DNA from: Cloeon dipterum
Taxonomy: Eukaryota > Arthropoda > Insecta > Ephemeroptera > Baetidae
NCBI RefSeq assembly: GCF_949628265.1
Contig: NC_088788.1
Coordinates: forward strand, 17,608,001-17,672,000
Direction: 5' to 3'
Length of the DNA: 64,000 nt
Shown: piece after piece, positions 51,401-63,996 of the stretch
Position numbering within the stretch: the first letter of the stretch is position 1
Layout: each line of letters opens with the position of its first letter
Translations under genes and position numbers: made by a program
Notes under the pieces: model-generated
Database searches by the model: none
Told to the model about the DNA's origin: nothing
What the model saw: only the letters and a program-made list of their open reading frames with translations

Positions 51401-54400
51401 AATATGCCGTCGCCGCCCTACATATACACATCGCATTTTGCGAATATATATGTATGTATGAGGGCTTTCGCAGCGTAAATGCCAAAACCAATAATCAAAA
51501 GCCGATCATGGCTACCGCCAACAGCAAGTTTTGCATTTCACTTTCAAGACCCCCTGATTTGACGCCATTAATAATCATTAAAATTTATTGTCAGAAAACC
51601 AAAGAGTCTGTTTAAAAAAAAATGTAAATAGATTTTCAACAATTCTATCCATTTATTACTAAAAAATGGCATAATATATGTAAATCGTTTAGTTTAGGGG
51701 GCCTTTAAATTAGAGTTCGTGTACCTATGCCAGCCTACATTGGGGTCGCTAAAATGTAAACCAAATAGTCAATCCCTGTCATGCAAAAAACATCAAACTA
51801 GATTTGCAGCAGCAATTTAAACCAAAAAATGTATACAAAAAAATCATATATTTTATTAATTGGTTGGAAAGGCATTTTTTTAATTTAAAATAACTTTTTA
51901 TTTTGCATTTTAAATTTTAATCCTTCGGCTCAAATCTTTGCTTGCGTTTAAATTGTAAATTCTTCATTGTACCACTTGTAAATTAATTTATTTCCACGTG
52001 CTTACTTTGATCTTTACTTTGCCGTTTCACGCCATCAGTCATGATTCATGAATGAACGCTGACACGTAGTTACTGCTGGGAACTACTGCGATCGTGATGA
52101 TATGTATGTTTTTTATAAATTTGACACTATTTAAAAAGTTATTAAAATAATCAATTAAATTAAATCAAATTTGTGGTGCTATAGTTTCTCAATACAGGCA
52201 CAGAGCCACATATGAACAGCAAACGACAACAACTAACTGTCTCACTCTGACCCAGAAAAGCGGCTTTATAGTATTTTTGCTATGTATTGATAAAAAGCTC
52301 TTCATTAATTCTTAAATCCACACGCCATATCCAATTTTCCTTTTGGTGTGTTTGTAATTGAATGGTGCAAAGATTCCACCCTAATTCAAGCCGCTTTGGG
52401 CACATTCGCGTTTACAATTGGTTGCTGATATAGCAAACACAGAGGCAGTCTGGCATCGTGGTTTCCGTAGTGTAGTGGTTATCACGTGTGCTTCACACGC
52501 ACAAGGTCCCCGGTTCGATCCCGGGCGGAAACAGTTTTTTAAATCGTGATCTTGAATTTTTGCATCTGGCTGTATACTTGTAACTAAAAGATATCTCACC
52601 AAACAAAAAATACACCATTTTAAATATTTTGTGTTTTTAAATATAGTTTCTACTACATACATGAAATCGTCCTGGTCATCGCGGTATATTTGCGCATCCA
52701 AATTTTTACTGTCGAATTGATTGTTGCCCTTTCAAATTTACTAAGGAAAATTTCGCGTTTGGTTGTTGAAAGCTGCGCAATTTTTCCGCTAGCACGACGA
52801 AATCCACTATGACGACATGACTATGCGCGAGGAAGTAATGTGGAAACAAAGTCATTATTGCGTTGATGAGTTGTCGGGGCTAAGCTTGCGTAGTGCTAAG
52901 GGGAAGACGATTATTTGTGTAATCAACGGCTGCGACAGCGGGCGTTCAAGCCGCGATTAATCGCGGAACAACAGCTCACAGTGCAGCCGACGCACGCCTT
53001 TCTTGCTAATCCACTTTTTGCAGCGCCAGGCCAACAATTTGTTCCGCCTCTACCAGCGATTTTGATTGCCGCGAGCTGCGAATCCAATTATACGCTCTTC
53101 ATTAAACGCGCCGAGCACGCATTTCGTATTTTCAAAAGTCGTTCACTCTGCTTTACAAAAAAAACTAACTAACTAACAGGAAAAACTCTCGCGTCGCAAC
53201 CAGAATGCCACAATAAGGAGATTATTAAACACTCGACCAGTAAAAGAACTTCAAGATCTTTTGAACTCATCAATTTCAGATCGCTGTAGATCAGAGAGTT
53301 AAATTTCTAAGTCCATGAGCATCTCGACTGCAAGTTCCAATCGAATGACTGAAAATATTTAATCAATTTGTTACAATTTGTTTTAAGAAAAATGAACAGA
53401 ATAAAAAAATTACCTCCAAAGGACAAAAAAATGTTGTTTTAAAATATCGCAGAATTCGAATTTTTCGATATTTTTTCTCAAAAAAATCATATATTTTTAA
53501 TATACTGGAAATTTATTTATTTATAACAAAATTTTTCACTTAAAAAGCAATGATTTCGTGAAGAATTTTGGGAACTCTTGTTGTTTTAACAAATATTTTC
53601 GCACCTTAGAACCAAAGAAGCATCTTTTCAACAATAGATGGGGGCGTGTTGAAATTGATCATTTTTCTTTGACGGTGAAATGTTTTGAATTCAGTTCTAT
53701 AAGATTTGGATCCAAACTTCAAAGCAAAATATTGTGAAATTAGGAGAAATATATGGAACTGCTCATCTTTCTCATTAAACTATTTCGTTGCCAAGCAGAA
53801 GTTGCACAATTGAAATAATACTTATTGGACTGTCTCGTTACCGATTGTAAGCTATAATAACTAGGACATGAAAAAATGTGGAATCCAATACACTCCTAAC
53901 TTCCTGACGTGTCTCAAAAAGTGCGGTTGGCCAACAGGATAACAGGGAAGCGTTGGAATTGCGCGTGGGTGTAATTGGCAATCGGGACGAAATTGCGTGT
54001 GTTTGGCGAACTATCAATTGTGCCGGTGTGTGTTTCAGCAATTTGCAAACTCCGACGAAGGACAGATGCATGCTGTTCAATTACTTCCGCCGTTACGGCC
54101 GCAGGCCAATTTTCCACACACTGGTCAACTAATTGAAATTTCAATTGGCTTACTCGCTCTTAATTGAACCGAAACCCAATTTACGGCGCCTCTTTTCTAT
54201 TCACAAACGCCAGCCGCGTTCCTGTTAGCCAATATCGTGGGATCTCTCTGGTTTGAGTTCTGGTTCTGCACCCTTTACTATAATTTCATTTTACTGTTCT
54301 TGTAATTGCGGGTTTAATTGTAATTTTTAGACGATTATAAAAAATGATTTGTAGAAACGGGCTGCTGGAGTTCACAAAATCGTGAATAGCTCGAGTTCTA

Positions 54401-57354
54401 ATGAAGCTATAAAATCCTTATTAAATTTGTTTTCAAAAAAGCCTAATTTTATGGTTAGCTCGAATTTATCCTGAATTTTACAAATTTGAAATTTTTGAAT
54501 TTTCGGAGTACACAAAACACATCATCTTATTTTTTTCTATCTATAGGGAAAAATGTTGCCCCAAGTGTGTGTCATATGCCTAGAAATTTTAGGATGGAGA
54601 AATCAATATAGTTTTCGAGACTCACGGAGGGTCAAAGTTTAAAAAAATCGGCATTTTCTTAATCTGGTGAATAGCAAGAGTAATTATAAATCACATTCAT
54701 CGGATTGTTTTAACGCAAGGAGCCTGCTAGAAGTCATCCCTTGTGTGAAAAAAATAAAAAAGACTTTACTATGTAAAGTAGATTTTCTATTCTGGAACTA
54801 TCGTGACGCTATTTAGAATTTTAGCCAGTTTTAGTGGAATTTTGAAAGGGAAATATTAAATAACACGCTCTTATACAGTGCAGCGGCTGTTTCGGTTCTG
54901 CAGACCTAATCAGTAGTATACTGTACCTAATAAAATGCATACCAATTATGCATCAGCAATCGTTGAAAACGTATGACTGCTGAGCAACAATATCGGAAAG
55001 AGGAAAGAGTGACACAATCTTGTCAACCCCGCCGTTTGTCCTCCCTGTTATTCAACCTTATTTCTCCTAACAATAATTCACTAATTCAAAATGCCTTCTT
55101 ATGCAATGAATTGCTAATTTCAAAGGGTGAAACTTTCAAAGAAGTAAAAGTTCCCTTCAAAAATATATTATTCATATCATTTTCAGGTTGACTACAAAAT
55201 CACATTCAAAAACAAATTCGAGAACTGACCTTTTCAACGGCGGAGCCTCCAAGGGGGTCGGGGACAGCGATGGCCGCGCAGACGACCCTCTTGAGTCTCA
55301 GCTTGTTGACGTGGAAGGCGGAGCCGTAGCAGTACATGAGCACCATTGTGGTGGGGAAGTAGAAGAGGCAAGAGGCGAGGATGCGGAGGCTGGGCCGCGG
55401 GAAGAAGGGTTCGCACGCGTGCAGGCCGTCGCCGTTGAAGTAGAAGCCACCGTGGCGCCGTGGCAGAACCATCACCGCGAACAGCGTCAGCGCCGTCACC
55501 CAGGTCAGACTCATGATGGCCACGCAACCCTGCGCAGAGACCAGTGGTCGTGCGGACACGCACATAGGACCCTTAGTCGGCCCGGACCAGCGCACACTTA
55601 TCCTTCGCATGCAAGCATCTGCGCTTTTTTTGCGACAGTGCAGCCGAGACACTATTTGCACTCTAAAAAATCGCATAACACCAAAATTTTCGTGCAAAAC
55701 ACTAAAGATTGATCGCTCGGCGTTTAAAATGTTCAATTGAAGAGATTCAGGTTGCAAAGTTAAAATTTTATAAAGATTTTAGATTAGCCGGGGGTTGGGG
55801 GAGATATAACTAAAGCAGTCAAACTAAAAAATTCAACGCAAACTGATACGTGGCTTGCTAAGAGTGTCCCTTGAAGACGGCTTAGCATAGTGAAAAATTG
55901 AAAACCTTTAATTAATGTGACATGAAATTAGAAAGTAAAATTAAGCTTTAAATGTTTTCAAGTCAAAATGTAGCAAAAGTTCGTCTTGGGGTGCTTTTAG
56001 GTTAACGAGGCTTATTTTCAGTAAGGTAAATGCAGCCATAACAAGCATCTTCATGTCCCTCGTAACACAGCCATTATTTGTGCTATCTACGCCTGAATGA
56101 CTTGTTATTTTGACGACGCACGCGGCTCGTAAATACCACTGGGAAAAATGCACTTTGTGTTTAATTTGTAATATTCGGATAAGAGCGTTTCACCGTGTTT
56201 ACGATTACGAGCTTGATAAACCGCCGCTTGAATGCGAATTTGCAACAAAAATGCGCTCTTGTGCCTCGTCTCGCATCGTTCCCTTTCGTGCAGAACATAA
56301 ATCATTGGTTTCGCTTAGCTTGCGGGGAAATGCGTAAAGATTTTGCTTCTTGTTTCCTGCTCCCCTTGGGACTTGGGATTTTGCTCTTTCAAACCGAATG
56401 AAAATAAGAAGCATTCCGGTTTCTCTAGTGCATTTTGTCGTTTTTATTGTGAAAAACAGAGCACTTACGGCTTTTTAAAATGAAAATGTTGACTTCGTTG
56501 GCAATGAACATCCTGAGGTAGAGTTTAATTCTAGATTGTACGGTGCTGATGCGGTGGGTGCAGATTTTTTATTTTAGATAATTGCGTATGCGGGATGGTT
56601 TGACTGTTTTTTGTCTACTGGATTTGTCGACAAAAGACGTGTTTTATAACAGAAGAAAAATCTCGTCTCGTCCTGCGTCGTTTTAATTTACTGAGATGAT
56701 GCATCGGCAAGCCAACAAAAGCTGGGTAGCTGAGAGGGAAAAACAAGAAGCAATTTTTTAACATCTCGTTAAAATAATGCCCGTGGGAGAACTTAAGAAG
56801 AAGATTCGTTCCATTGCTAATTTAGACACCAAAGCTTAGGCTGCTTCAAAATATGCAAAACAAATGTTTGGCGGTGTAATCTGCTTTATGGATATTTTTC
56901 ATTTGTGTCCTTAAAATCGAGCACATAATCATGTCGCATTATTCATCGTTGCACGAACGGTAGAGAAAATGGCAATCTCGCGCAGCCTTGCCCTGAGAAC
57001 GTTTTAAAGCGAAAAACAGATCGGAACACGAGAGCAAAAGGCGTTTTTGGCACCGGCGAGAAACTTTCTTTGTTACCGCTCTAATTTATTGCCTCACGCT
57101 TCATTAATTGGCGCATAAATCAACCAGATTTTTTACTGAATTTCACTCCGCTACTTTGCAAAATGTCATTTCCCGAAAGAACGCATGAAAGAAAAAATAT
57201 GTTTCGAAACGGAATGCAAACAAGCGCACAAGCAAAAGATAAATAAAGAAGCGCGCGCGAAAGAGACGAAAAAGCAAGTTAAGTGCATAACTTTCAGCGA
57301 GAGAGAAACGCAAGAGGGAAGATAGCGAGATTTTGGAGTAAGTTTTAAATTAAA

Positions 57355-57408
<54 letters not shown>

Positions 57409-60400
57409 CAGCGCTCCAGGCTTCGAGAAATTTAGTTTTTCGCAATAAAGGCTTCATAAATTCGGTTGACACACGAAAGAGGATAGAAAAGGAAAGGGGG
57501 CGAAAAGAGCTTTCTTATCAAACAGGGCTGAGTGAGTTTTTTTACGGGATGGTTTCTCCGAATGATTATAGCAGACTCTGGAGGCAAATTTTTTGCATCA
57601 GTTTAAACAGCATTTTAGAAAGCATTTCTTGTCAATGTTTTGATGGTTAAATCGGAGATTAAGCTTAAACGATATCTCACTAAACGGGTAGCTTAAATTG
57701 AATTAAATTGACGAAATTTAACGGGTAGGAGGATAAAATTGGCACGAGGTCAAGCTCGAATCGACGTCTTTAATAGAAGATAGAGTCATAATACGTTTTC
57801 AACAAAATATTCATTTTTTCGGGGTTTACAGGACAATTCTGGAAAACTTTTGGAAATAATGAGCCCGGGATTTTGAAATTTTTAAAATGTGTTTTCAAGA
57901 TGTACTATAACATGTCACCAAGTATGAACATATGGGAAAATTTCAGTGTGGTGCTATTTTTTCGAAAATTTCCTCTTCAAAACTCGAAAAATACGATTTT
58001 TTTCTTTTTTTTTTCATTTTGAAAACTCCAAATCTAGGGGGTTCTAATTACCAGGATTGCAAATACTGCCCACATTTAGACTCATCTCAACCTACACTGA
58101 CTAGCTGAAGAGTTTAAGGGATACGCACCCTGCACCCCCCAAATTGCTATAATACAGTTTACAGTTCACAAAAGAAAATCGTGTAGCATTTTTTCTCACA
58201 ATTAATTCCCTTTGAGCCACTCATTCCTTATTTGTTTTCGTTATGGGAATCAGTCTTCAGGAAATATATTTTTAAATTCGATCACCATTCATGTTTTTCT
58301 TCACTTTTTATTTTAATTTTCAAATTTCATCTCAATGAGTATTTCATATGAAAATAAAATACAAAAGCTGTATGTATTTAAAGTTTTTAAAATATGATTT
58401 AAATTCATTCTTATTCAATTTAAGCTAAACATGAGAGTTCAATTTCTTGCTCTTATAAGGAGTGCAGTTATAATAACAAGCAGACGCCTTCCACTCGGGT
58501 CATCGCACGTACTTCCTCTATCAGACAGATTTCGAAATAGCGGACTGATTCAGTGAATGAATGCCTTTGGGAATGTCAATATATCTTCGTGTAGGTTATA
58601 TAATCGCGGGCTTGTGCAAGAATTGGGTAAACGAACAAATTGGCAGATTGGAGCGCGTGTTGAGAGCCGAGAGTTGAGAAGAGAGTGTAATCATCACCCC
58701 GGTGGCGCGCGGTGAGGGTGGCGTGCCAGAGGGAAAGAGATCATTAAATCCTCGGGGATCGTGGTAAAGTTGTTATGAAATAAAGATATAATCGCACGCA
58801 CCGCTTGCGACTTCTCTCTTTCTCGTGTTCGGGCGAAGGAGGACGAGCTCGCGCTGCTTTGCGGTAACCCACTTTCGCACTTTGCCACGCCGTCTAAATG
58901 CGAAAGCACTTACTGTATACGAATCTCTCGGCGCAAGGATGAGTTCTAATTTAGGTGCTAAAACTAAACTCGGGAAAAGCAAAGTTCCTCATTTTCTGAT
59001 TCATGATTTCCCGGATATTGTGGTAAAGTAGGTTAAATGACGAGAATTTAAAAATTGCGCAGCTCCTCGTTTCTCAATAGTTGAAAATATATATTCAACT
59101 AGGCAGCACTCTTTTTTAAAAAGGCCTAGAAATTTCAGATGAATCATCACAAAACAAATATGTGTCTTCACAAAATATTATATATGATGTGAAAAATGCA
59201 AACGGGAGGAGATGCCAATTTTAATTTTCTGTTTCACTTGATATATTTGTCTCAGAGTTAATAGTTCGTTCACGAAATAGCTGCTTCCACAGTCTTGGTA
59301 GAAAAAGTTTGAACGCGATGTCTATATAGGTGTAATCGGGTTTCATAGAGAAACTCCGAGTGTCCGAGATGGGGCGACGGCCCAAGGACTAATTTTGCAA
59401 CAGGAGGAGAAAAAAGGGCAGGAAAAGGCGGCCGGCCAATAAACTGATGGCCGTGGCTGACGAGCAACTGGGCAAGTCAGGTGAAGCCAAAATGTTGGCC
59501 AAAGGGTTGGCCTCCTCGATGCCATATGGAACCAGGTGAGGGGAGTAAATTAACCGTTTTATTGTGCTGGAGGCACCAGAGTAGAGAAGGTCCCTCGGAT
59601 TTCATTAAACACACAAAGAACCTTTTGTACACAATAATTTTAAATAAATGAACATCGAAAAATTCGAATACAGAAGATGGAAGTCCAACTGAATGCCGGT
59701 ACAAGTTGGACCATAATATTTACTATTTTCATGATTGGTTCTATTGCAGGATTAAGTTTAATCAGTCTTGTATCAAATTGGTTCTTTCGTTCAGTGCCAA
59801 AACCACCACCAAAATATTTCACGTCAAGTGAACTTTGATTTTTTTTTAAATTTATCCAGAGACATAACATCCCAAAATTTAAATATTTATTATTATATTT
59901 TTATTCATTTTAAATGATATACTCTTTTGTTGCATATTTTCTTTTCCAGTTCGTTAATTCGATACAAAGCGAAAGCGAACCCCATCATTAGTGATATCCA
60001 CCTAGAGTGACCTCTTGACTCATATATATTGTTTCATTTTTCCAGTTTGATCCCAAGCACGAGGGTCGCCGTTCGGATTGGCCGCGTCCAATTGACAAGA
60101 GGGCTGACCTCGGCATTGTTATTATTTGGCGAGTTGATTGGCCGCGTTCCAAAGAGGCCAACGAACCAAGATCAAAGGACGGTTGTGAAAGACAAGTAGG
60201 TTATTTGCTCTCGAAGTGTGCTTCTTGACCTGCGCTGCGCGATTCTGGGTCGATAAAAATCCTTCGCCTCGGTCCGAAAGCATTTTTTTCGGACGCATCG
60301 ATCGTCCGGCAATTAGCGAGTGAATCCGTCTTTTCCGCCCGCCGGCCAATTAGCTCCGTGTGAGTTAGCAATTAGCGCTGATCCACTTTGAGAGGTGCCA

Positions 60401-63400
60401 ACCACGCCGACCTGATCCCCACGGACCAACTTTTGCTTCCGTCCCCCGTATAGAAAGATGAACAGCACTTGGCATCTTGAATCAAAAACTATATACGATC
60501 GTCAATTTCTGATTTACTTTGATTTTTATACCTGATTTGCAGATATTTTGAGTTTTAGGGCCAGGAATATTTATTAAAAGTTTCAGATTGAGGGTTCTTT
60601 TTGTTTTAGAAAAATGCCACTTCAAAACTAGAAAAAACATAATATTTCTGCTTTTACATTGTTTTACATATATTATCAACTTCAAATCTCTGGTTCTAAA
60701 ACCATCAGAATTGCAAAAATCGTACACCGTTTGACTGGCTCGATCTCCCCTAAACGACTAAAGAATTCAGGTTGTCCTAATCCTAACCCCCACTATTTCA
60801 ACCTCTAGCTACAAAAATTTTAATTTCAACTTCATTGAAAATAAAAGTTAAAACTTGTGTACTCTGTGTTTTTTTGATTATTTTTATCTTTATAGAGTAA
60901 ATTAAAACCATTTTAAATTTTGAAATTAGGTATTTTGGTTAGTATTTTATAGTGAGTTTTGGATACTTTAAATTTTTAAGCAGTAAGTGCACAAAGTAAG
61001 TGCATTTTTGACATTAAAATTTTAGTATGGGGAATGAAAATGGTGGGGGTGATATAACGAAACACTAAATTTTACATCATATTTTGTTCTTAAGTCAATT
61101 TAAGAAGAAAAAGGGAAGAGCAAGCAGGCAAAAAGGGTCGTTCCGTACAAACGTGCCTGGGCTGAGAATTATGAATATTTCAGCTCGTCTCTAGTTTGTG
61201 CTGCTGTTTGTTTCTCTGACACGTGAGAGGCGAAAGCATTGAAATTCGGCCGACGGAATGCGAACACGATCCACTACGCACGAAAAATGCACGGCATGTA
61301 AAAACCAGCGGACCCAGACAATTTTGCAATGCGCAATACCTTTTTATTGATTGAACCCAAGCACTCTTGCAAATCTTCTACGATTCGAATAATTTATCTG
61401 ATGAAGAAAAGAAAGATATTTTCCTTGCTGCAGAGGAAAATAATAAATTGCCTCTTTATCGAGCGCGCGCGCGGTTGTGTGTGTAATGAACTTGGTGCCT
61501 GCTGGCCGGGGGTTTCTTGGTTTTGCGAATTGCTCGGCTCGGCGGTTTTGCTGATCAAACCACGGTGACGTCCCCTGTGATTTACGCGGCAAAGTTTGCC
61601 GAGATGCTATCTGTGCCTGTGCAGCCGCCGCGAGAAGGAGCGAATTCGGTCCCTGCGGTCTCGCACACAGTAATTGCCGGCTCGAGTCTCGCTGATCGAT
61701 TGCACTCACCACTCTTCGTAGTCACATTTCGCTTTTAAAACTTGGCCATATAGATGAAATATACAAAAGAGCAAAACTTTGATTTTTGTTTAACTCTTTT
61801 CTTTAAGTATTTAAATGATTGGAGGTTATCATTTGGAGCAAAATGGGAAAGTACTAAAATTATCTGTTTAAATGTAGCTAAAATTTCAATTTCACTCGAA
61901 AGGGAATTTGTGGAATAAAGACTAGACCGGAATACAAAAATTCAGATGTTATAAAAGACGTTGAATTTACAAAAAAAAAGTGAGAACTTTTACAGGATTG
62001 TCCGGCCATTATTTGAAAAATTAAATGCAGAACAAATATTAAGAAATTAAAATAATCTTGAAAAACATAAAAAAGGCGGAAATAATAAACACGTGGGTAT
62101 ATATGTCTTTTGAAATGTATTCTATCAAATAAATGGCTTTAATAATTAACTATGTGCGGATTTAAAGTAATATTCACCTAGAGCTAAAAGCTAAAGCCAT
62201 TAGATAATTTAAATGTCATACAAATATTTGAGTTATATTTTTTTAACAATGTTAACGTTCATTCCTAACTCAATATTACTTCAAAAGTTTTATTGTTTTA
62301 GAATTTCAGAGAAATTCATATTTTATTCGAATTAACACTGCAATCCAAATAGCAGCTGCGTTTACTCGAAGTTATTATGAGTAGGAACGGCAACTCTCTC
62401 TGAATATTCATCGAAAACCAAAGCAAAGTGCTCTCTGTGTATTTATCCGATTGGCCAATAGAATCATACTGGATCAGCTGCAAATTAGTACTCATATCGA
62501 TCTTTTGCCCGGCCGGATTAAGCATCTCGAGGACCGCGGCAGCAATTAGCAGGGAATGCGACTCGAGCGGATTGTAAATACGCGCGCACGGCCCGGCCAA
62601 ACCTCTCCGCTCCGAGATGTTCGACAATATCACCGAGCGGCTAATTTGCACTCTCCCTTGCGACGCAAATGGTCCTTGCTGCATGTTGGAATTTTGGCAA
62701 AAGCAGCTCAACCGCAAGGAAGCCTGTATCGACCACCAGAACCAACTCTGGAAACAAGGCGTACAAAATTTTCGAAATAACAAAAGGTTAAAAATCATCA
62801 GCATCTGAATTTGACCCTGTTTTTTAAACCACTGCGGTATAATATGGTCAACATGATCATACGACATGCCAATATTTTTTAAATGTATGTTTGCCACACC
62901 CTTGTTAGTAGCCCCTAATTTTCAGTTCCATAAAATGATCCTCTGTTAAAATTAAAAATAGCTTGACGTATAGATGGATATTAATTTTCGTTAATTTCAC
63001 TTAATTTAATAATTTGATTTTTCGCAAAGCAAGAAAAAAAGCAAAATTCTGCTCCTCTTTTATTGGACTCTTGTTGAAGGGTGAGAATAAATTAGAGACC
63101 AATCTGCGACGCCAGACAAACAAAATCCATTTCAACGCAGCGAATTATTGAAGACACGCGCCTGAGCCGGGGGAGACGGATTTCGTCGGCTTTAAATTAT
63201 TCATGCGACGCTCTCTCTTTTTAATTGAATGCTCAGCGAGCGGAAAAGCGCGAAAATATTGCTTCTTGTTTCCTCCTTTCTCGCGCTCTTCTCTTAATTA
63301 AAATGGAATTAAGCTGAGATGAGATTTATTTTCCCTAGCTGTGTTAATGGAGTCTCGCAATCAGCCCGTTCTTTTTCGCCTACTGCAAAACTGAATCTCA

Positions 63401-63996
63401 AGTCTAAATATGGCCTTTGCAAAATTTAAATTTTTAGTTTTTTTATGCCAAGCTTATGCTGACGTTGAAATTCTCATTAGATGTATTGTTTTACAAAAAA
63501 ATTGAAAAAATACACAGATTTCGAAATTTTAAGTTATTTAATGCATGCACAAACCACAGAGGAGATCAATCAAACAACATTGAAGAAATAAGAAAAATCA
63601 TCCCGTAACTTTGCAAAAAGTCAATAAAACCTTCATTTAAAATTGCGTTAATATTTTTGCCTGCTCAATTTTCCGCCTCTGAAACCTCTACAAAGAACTT
63701 TTTCTCGTCAAAACGAATCTTTTATTCATTGGGTTCATTTTCAACGTAACCTGCTTTTTCTTTCATCATAAGAGCAGAGCAACAAAGGAATAAGGGTGGA
63801 GAAAAAAAGCGGGACAGCGATCAATCTTGATTCGTTTGAAAGAAGAAAAAAGCGAGAAGAGAGTGTTGCTGGGGCCTACCTTTTTGCTCGAATGTTTGTG
63901 GTAGCTTACGGGATGCAGCATGCACATGTAGCGGTCGATGGCCATGCAGATCAGGATGACGGCACTCTGCTGGCTCAGGGCGCCCCTCAGCAGCGC
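42471..63996 (-). CDS. Orphan class A GPCR, 3' two thirds (TM3 to C-terminus); 5' exons outside window
   Basis: Rhodopsin-family receptor. Five minus-strand exons, all phase 0: 63996-63880, 55529-55230, 47485-47357, 43470-43345 and 42740-42471, 313 residues in total. Exon a has the end of TM3 and the DRY box (ICMAIDRYMCML). Exon b has TM4 and TM5 (VAIMSLTWVTALTLFAVMV; ILASCLFYFPTTMVLMYCYG) with a Cys-containing second extracellular loop. Exon c has intracellular loop 3 and TM6 (SFIVMVTPWSIQEVVAACTG). Exon d has TM7 with NPFLY (NPxxY). Exon e is an 89-residue tail with EKYWGEILERTVSSNSLQALQR. TM6 has PW without the usual FxxCWxP, pointing to an insect orphan receptor rather than a clear monoamine receptor. 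I do not assign a ligand. Introns of 3.9, 7.7 and 8.3 kb are typical of neuronal receptors. TM1, TM2 and the start lie beyond the window; the acceptor at 63997-63998 is at the very edge. Confidence 0.88.
43471..47356 (-). other. GPCR intron of 3.9 kb
   Basis: No gene is recognised. GC-richer islands at about 44380-44560 and 45590-45960, the latter with CGCGC-rich and CAGGTG-like motifs, contrast with AT-rich surroundings and could be regulatory. A short (GT)n tract is at about 44235. Confidence 0.55.
47486..55229 (-). other. GPCR intron of 7.7 kb
   Basis: Contains the opposite-strand tRNA-Val at 52461-52533. Otherwise I see no gene. A 169-codon open frame (49994-50503, plus) has no recognisable domain. 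GC-richer patches at about 49270-49560, 52790-53110 and 54100-54250 may be regulatory. Confidence 0.55.
52461..52533 (+). tRNA. tRNA-Val, anticodon CAC
   Basis: A full 73-nt cloverleaf. The acceptor stem GTTTCCG pairs with CGGAAAC (52526-52532), and the discriminator A is at 52533. The D-arm/A box TAGTGTAGTGG is at 52468-52478. The anticodon stem TGTGC/GCACA (52487-52491, 52499-52503) encloses loop TTCACAC with anticodon CAC at 52494-52496. The T-arm/B box GGTTCGATCC is at 52512-52521. There is no intron. A run of six T at 52535-52540 is a Pol III terminator. The sequence is close to metazoan tRNA-Val(CAC). It lies antisense inside a GPCR intron and looks intact, so probably functional. Confidence 0.97.
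57357..57403. repeat. (GA)n microsatellite
   Basis: An uninterrupted AG/GA dinucleotide run of about 23 units in the large GPCR intron. In insects such tracts can bind GAGA-type factors, but here it may be only a simple repeat. Confidence 0.9.
59447..60196 (+). other. Two phase-compatible open blocks on the plus strand (possible nested exons)
   Basis: Block 1 starts at an ATG (59447), has 29 codons plus 2 nt, and ends CCAG|GTGAGG at 59535. Block 2 starts after a TTTTTCCAG acceptor at 60045, completes the codon and continues for 50 open codons to GACAAG|GTAGGT at 60196. The joined 80-residue product is unlike any family I know, and no third exon was found. It could be an unrecognised nested gene, a non-coding transcript or chance. 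Confidence 0.2.
60310..60375. promoter_or_regulatory. Cluster of three CAATTAG homeodomain-type sites
   Basis: CAATTAG occurs at 60310, 60347 and 60369 in 66 bp, each in a GC-rich context (CAATTAGCG, CAATTAGCT, CAATTAGCG). The core TAATTG is typical of Antp-class homeodomains. A 12-bp direct repeat GATTGGCCGCGT (60076 and 60136) with inverted CCAAT boxes lies just upstream. It may be an intronic enhancer. Confidence 0.35.

Larger units (their letters stand above)
55530..63879 (-). other. GPCR intron of 8.3 kb
   Basis: No established gene. It contains a (GA)n microsatellite, a block with CCAAT and CAATTAG motifs around 60050-60380, and two splice-bounded open blocks on the plus strand (59447-59535, 60046-60196) listed separately. 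A 193-codon open frame on the minus strand (62316-62897) matches nothing I recognise. Confidence 0.5.

Noticed and set aside
57357-57403. CRISPR-like or satellite array
   Set aside because: It is a simple GA dinucleotide run with no spacers; no CRISPR array exists in the window.
61329-61568. 79-codon plus-strand frame around a GCGCGC run
   Set aside because: No family match and no splice context; an overlapping minus-strand frame is longer.
62617-62808. 63-codon plus-strand frame with several Cys
   Set aside because: Looks faintly like a small Cys-rich peptide but has no signal peptide, no splice partners and lies in intronic DNA.
62316-62897. 193-codon minus-strand open frame
   Set aside because: No recognised domain and overlapping plus-strand frames of similar quality; could only be kept with transcript or conservation data.
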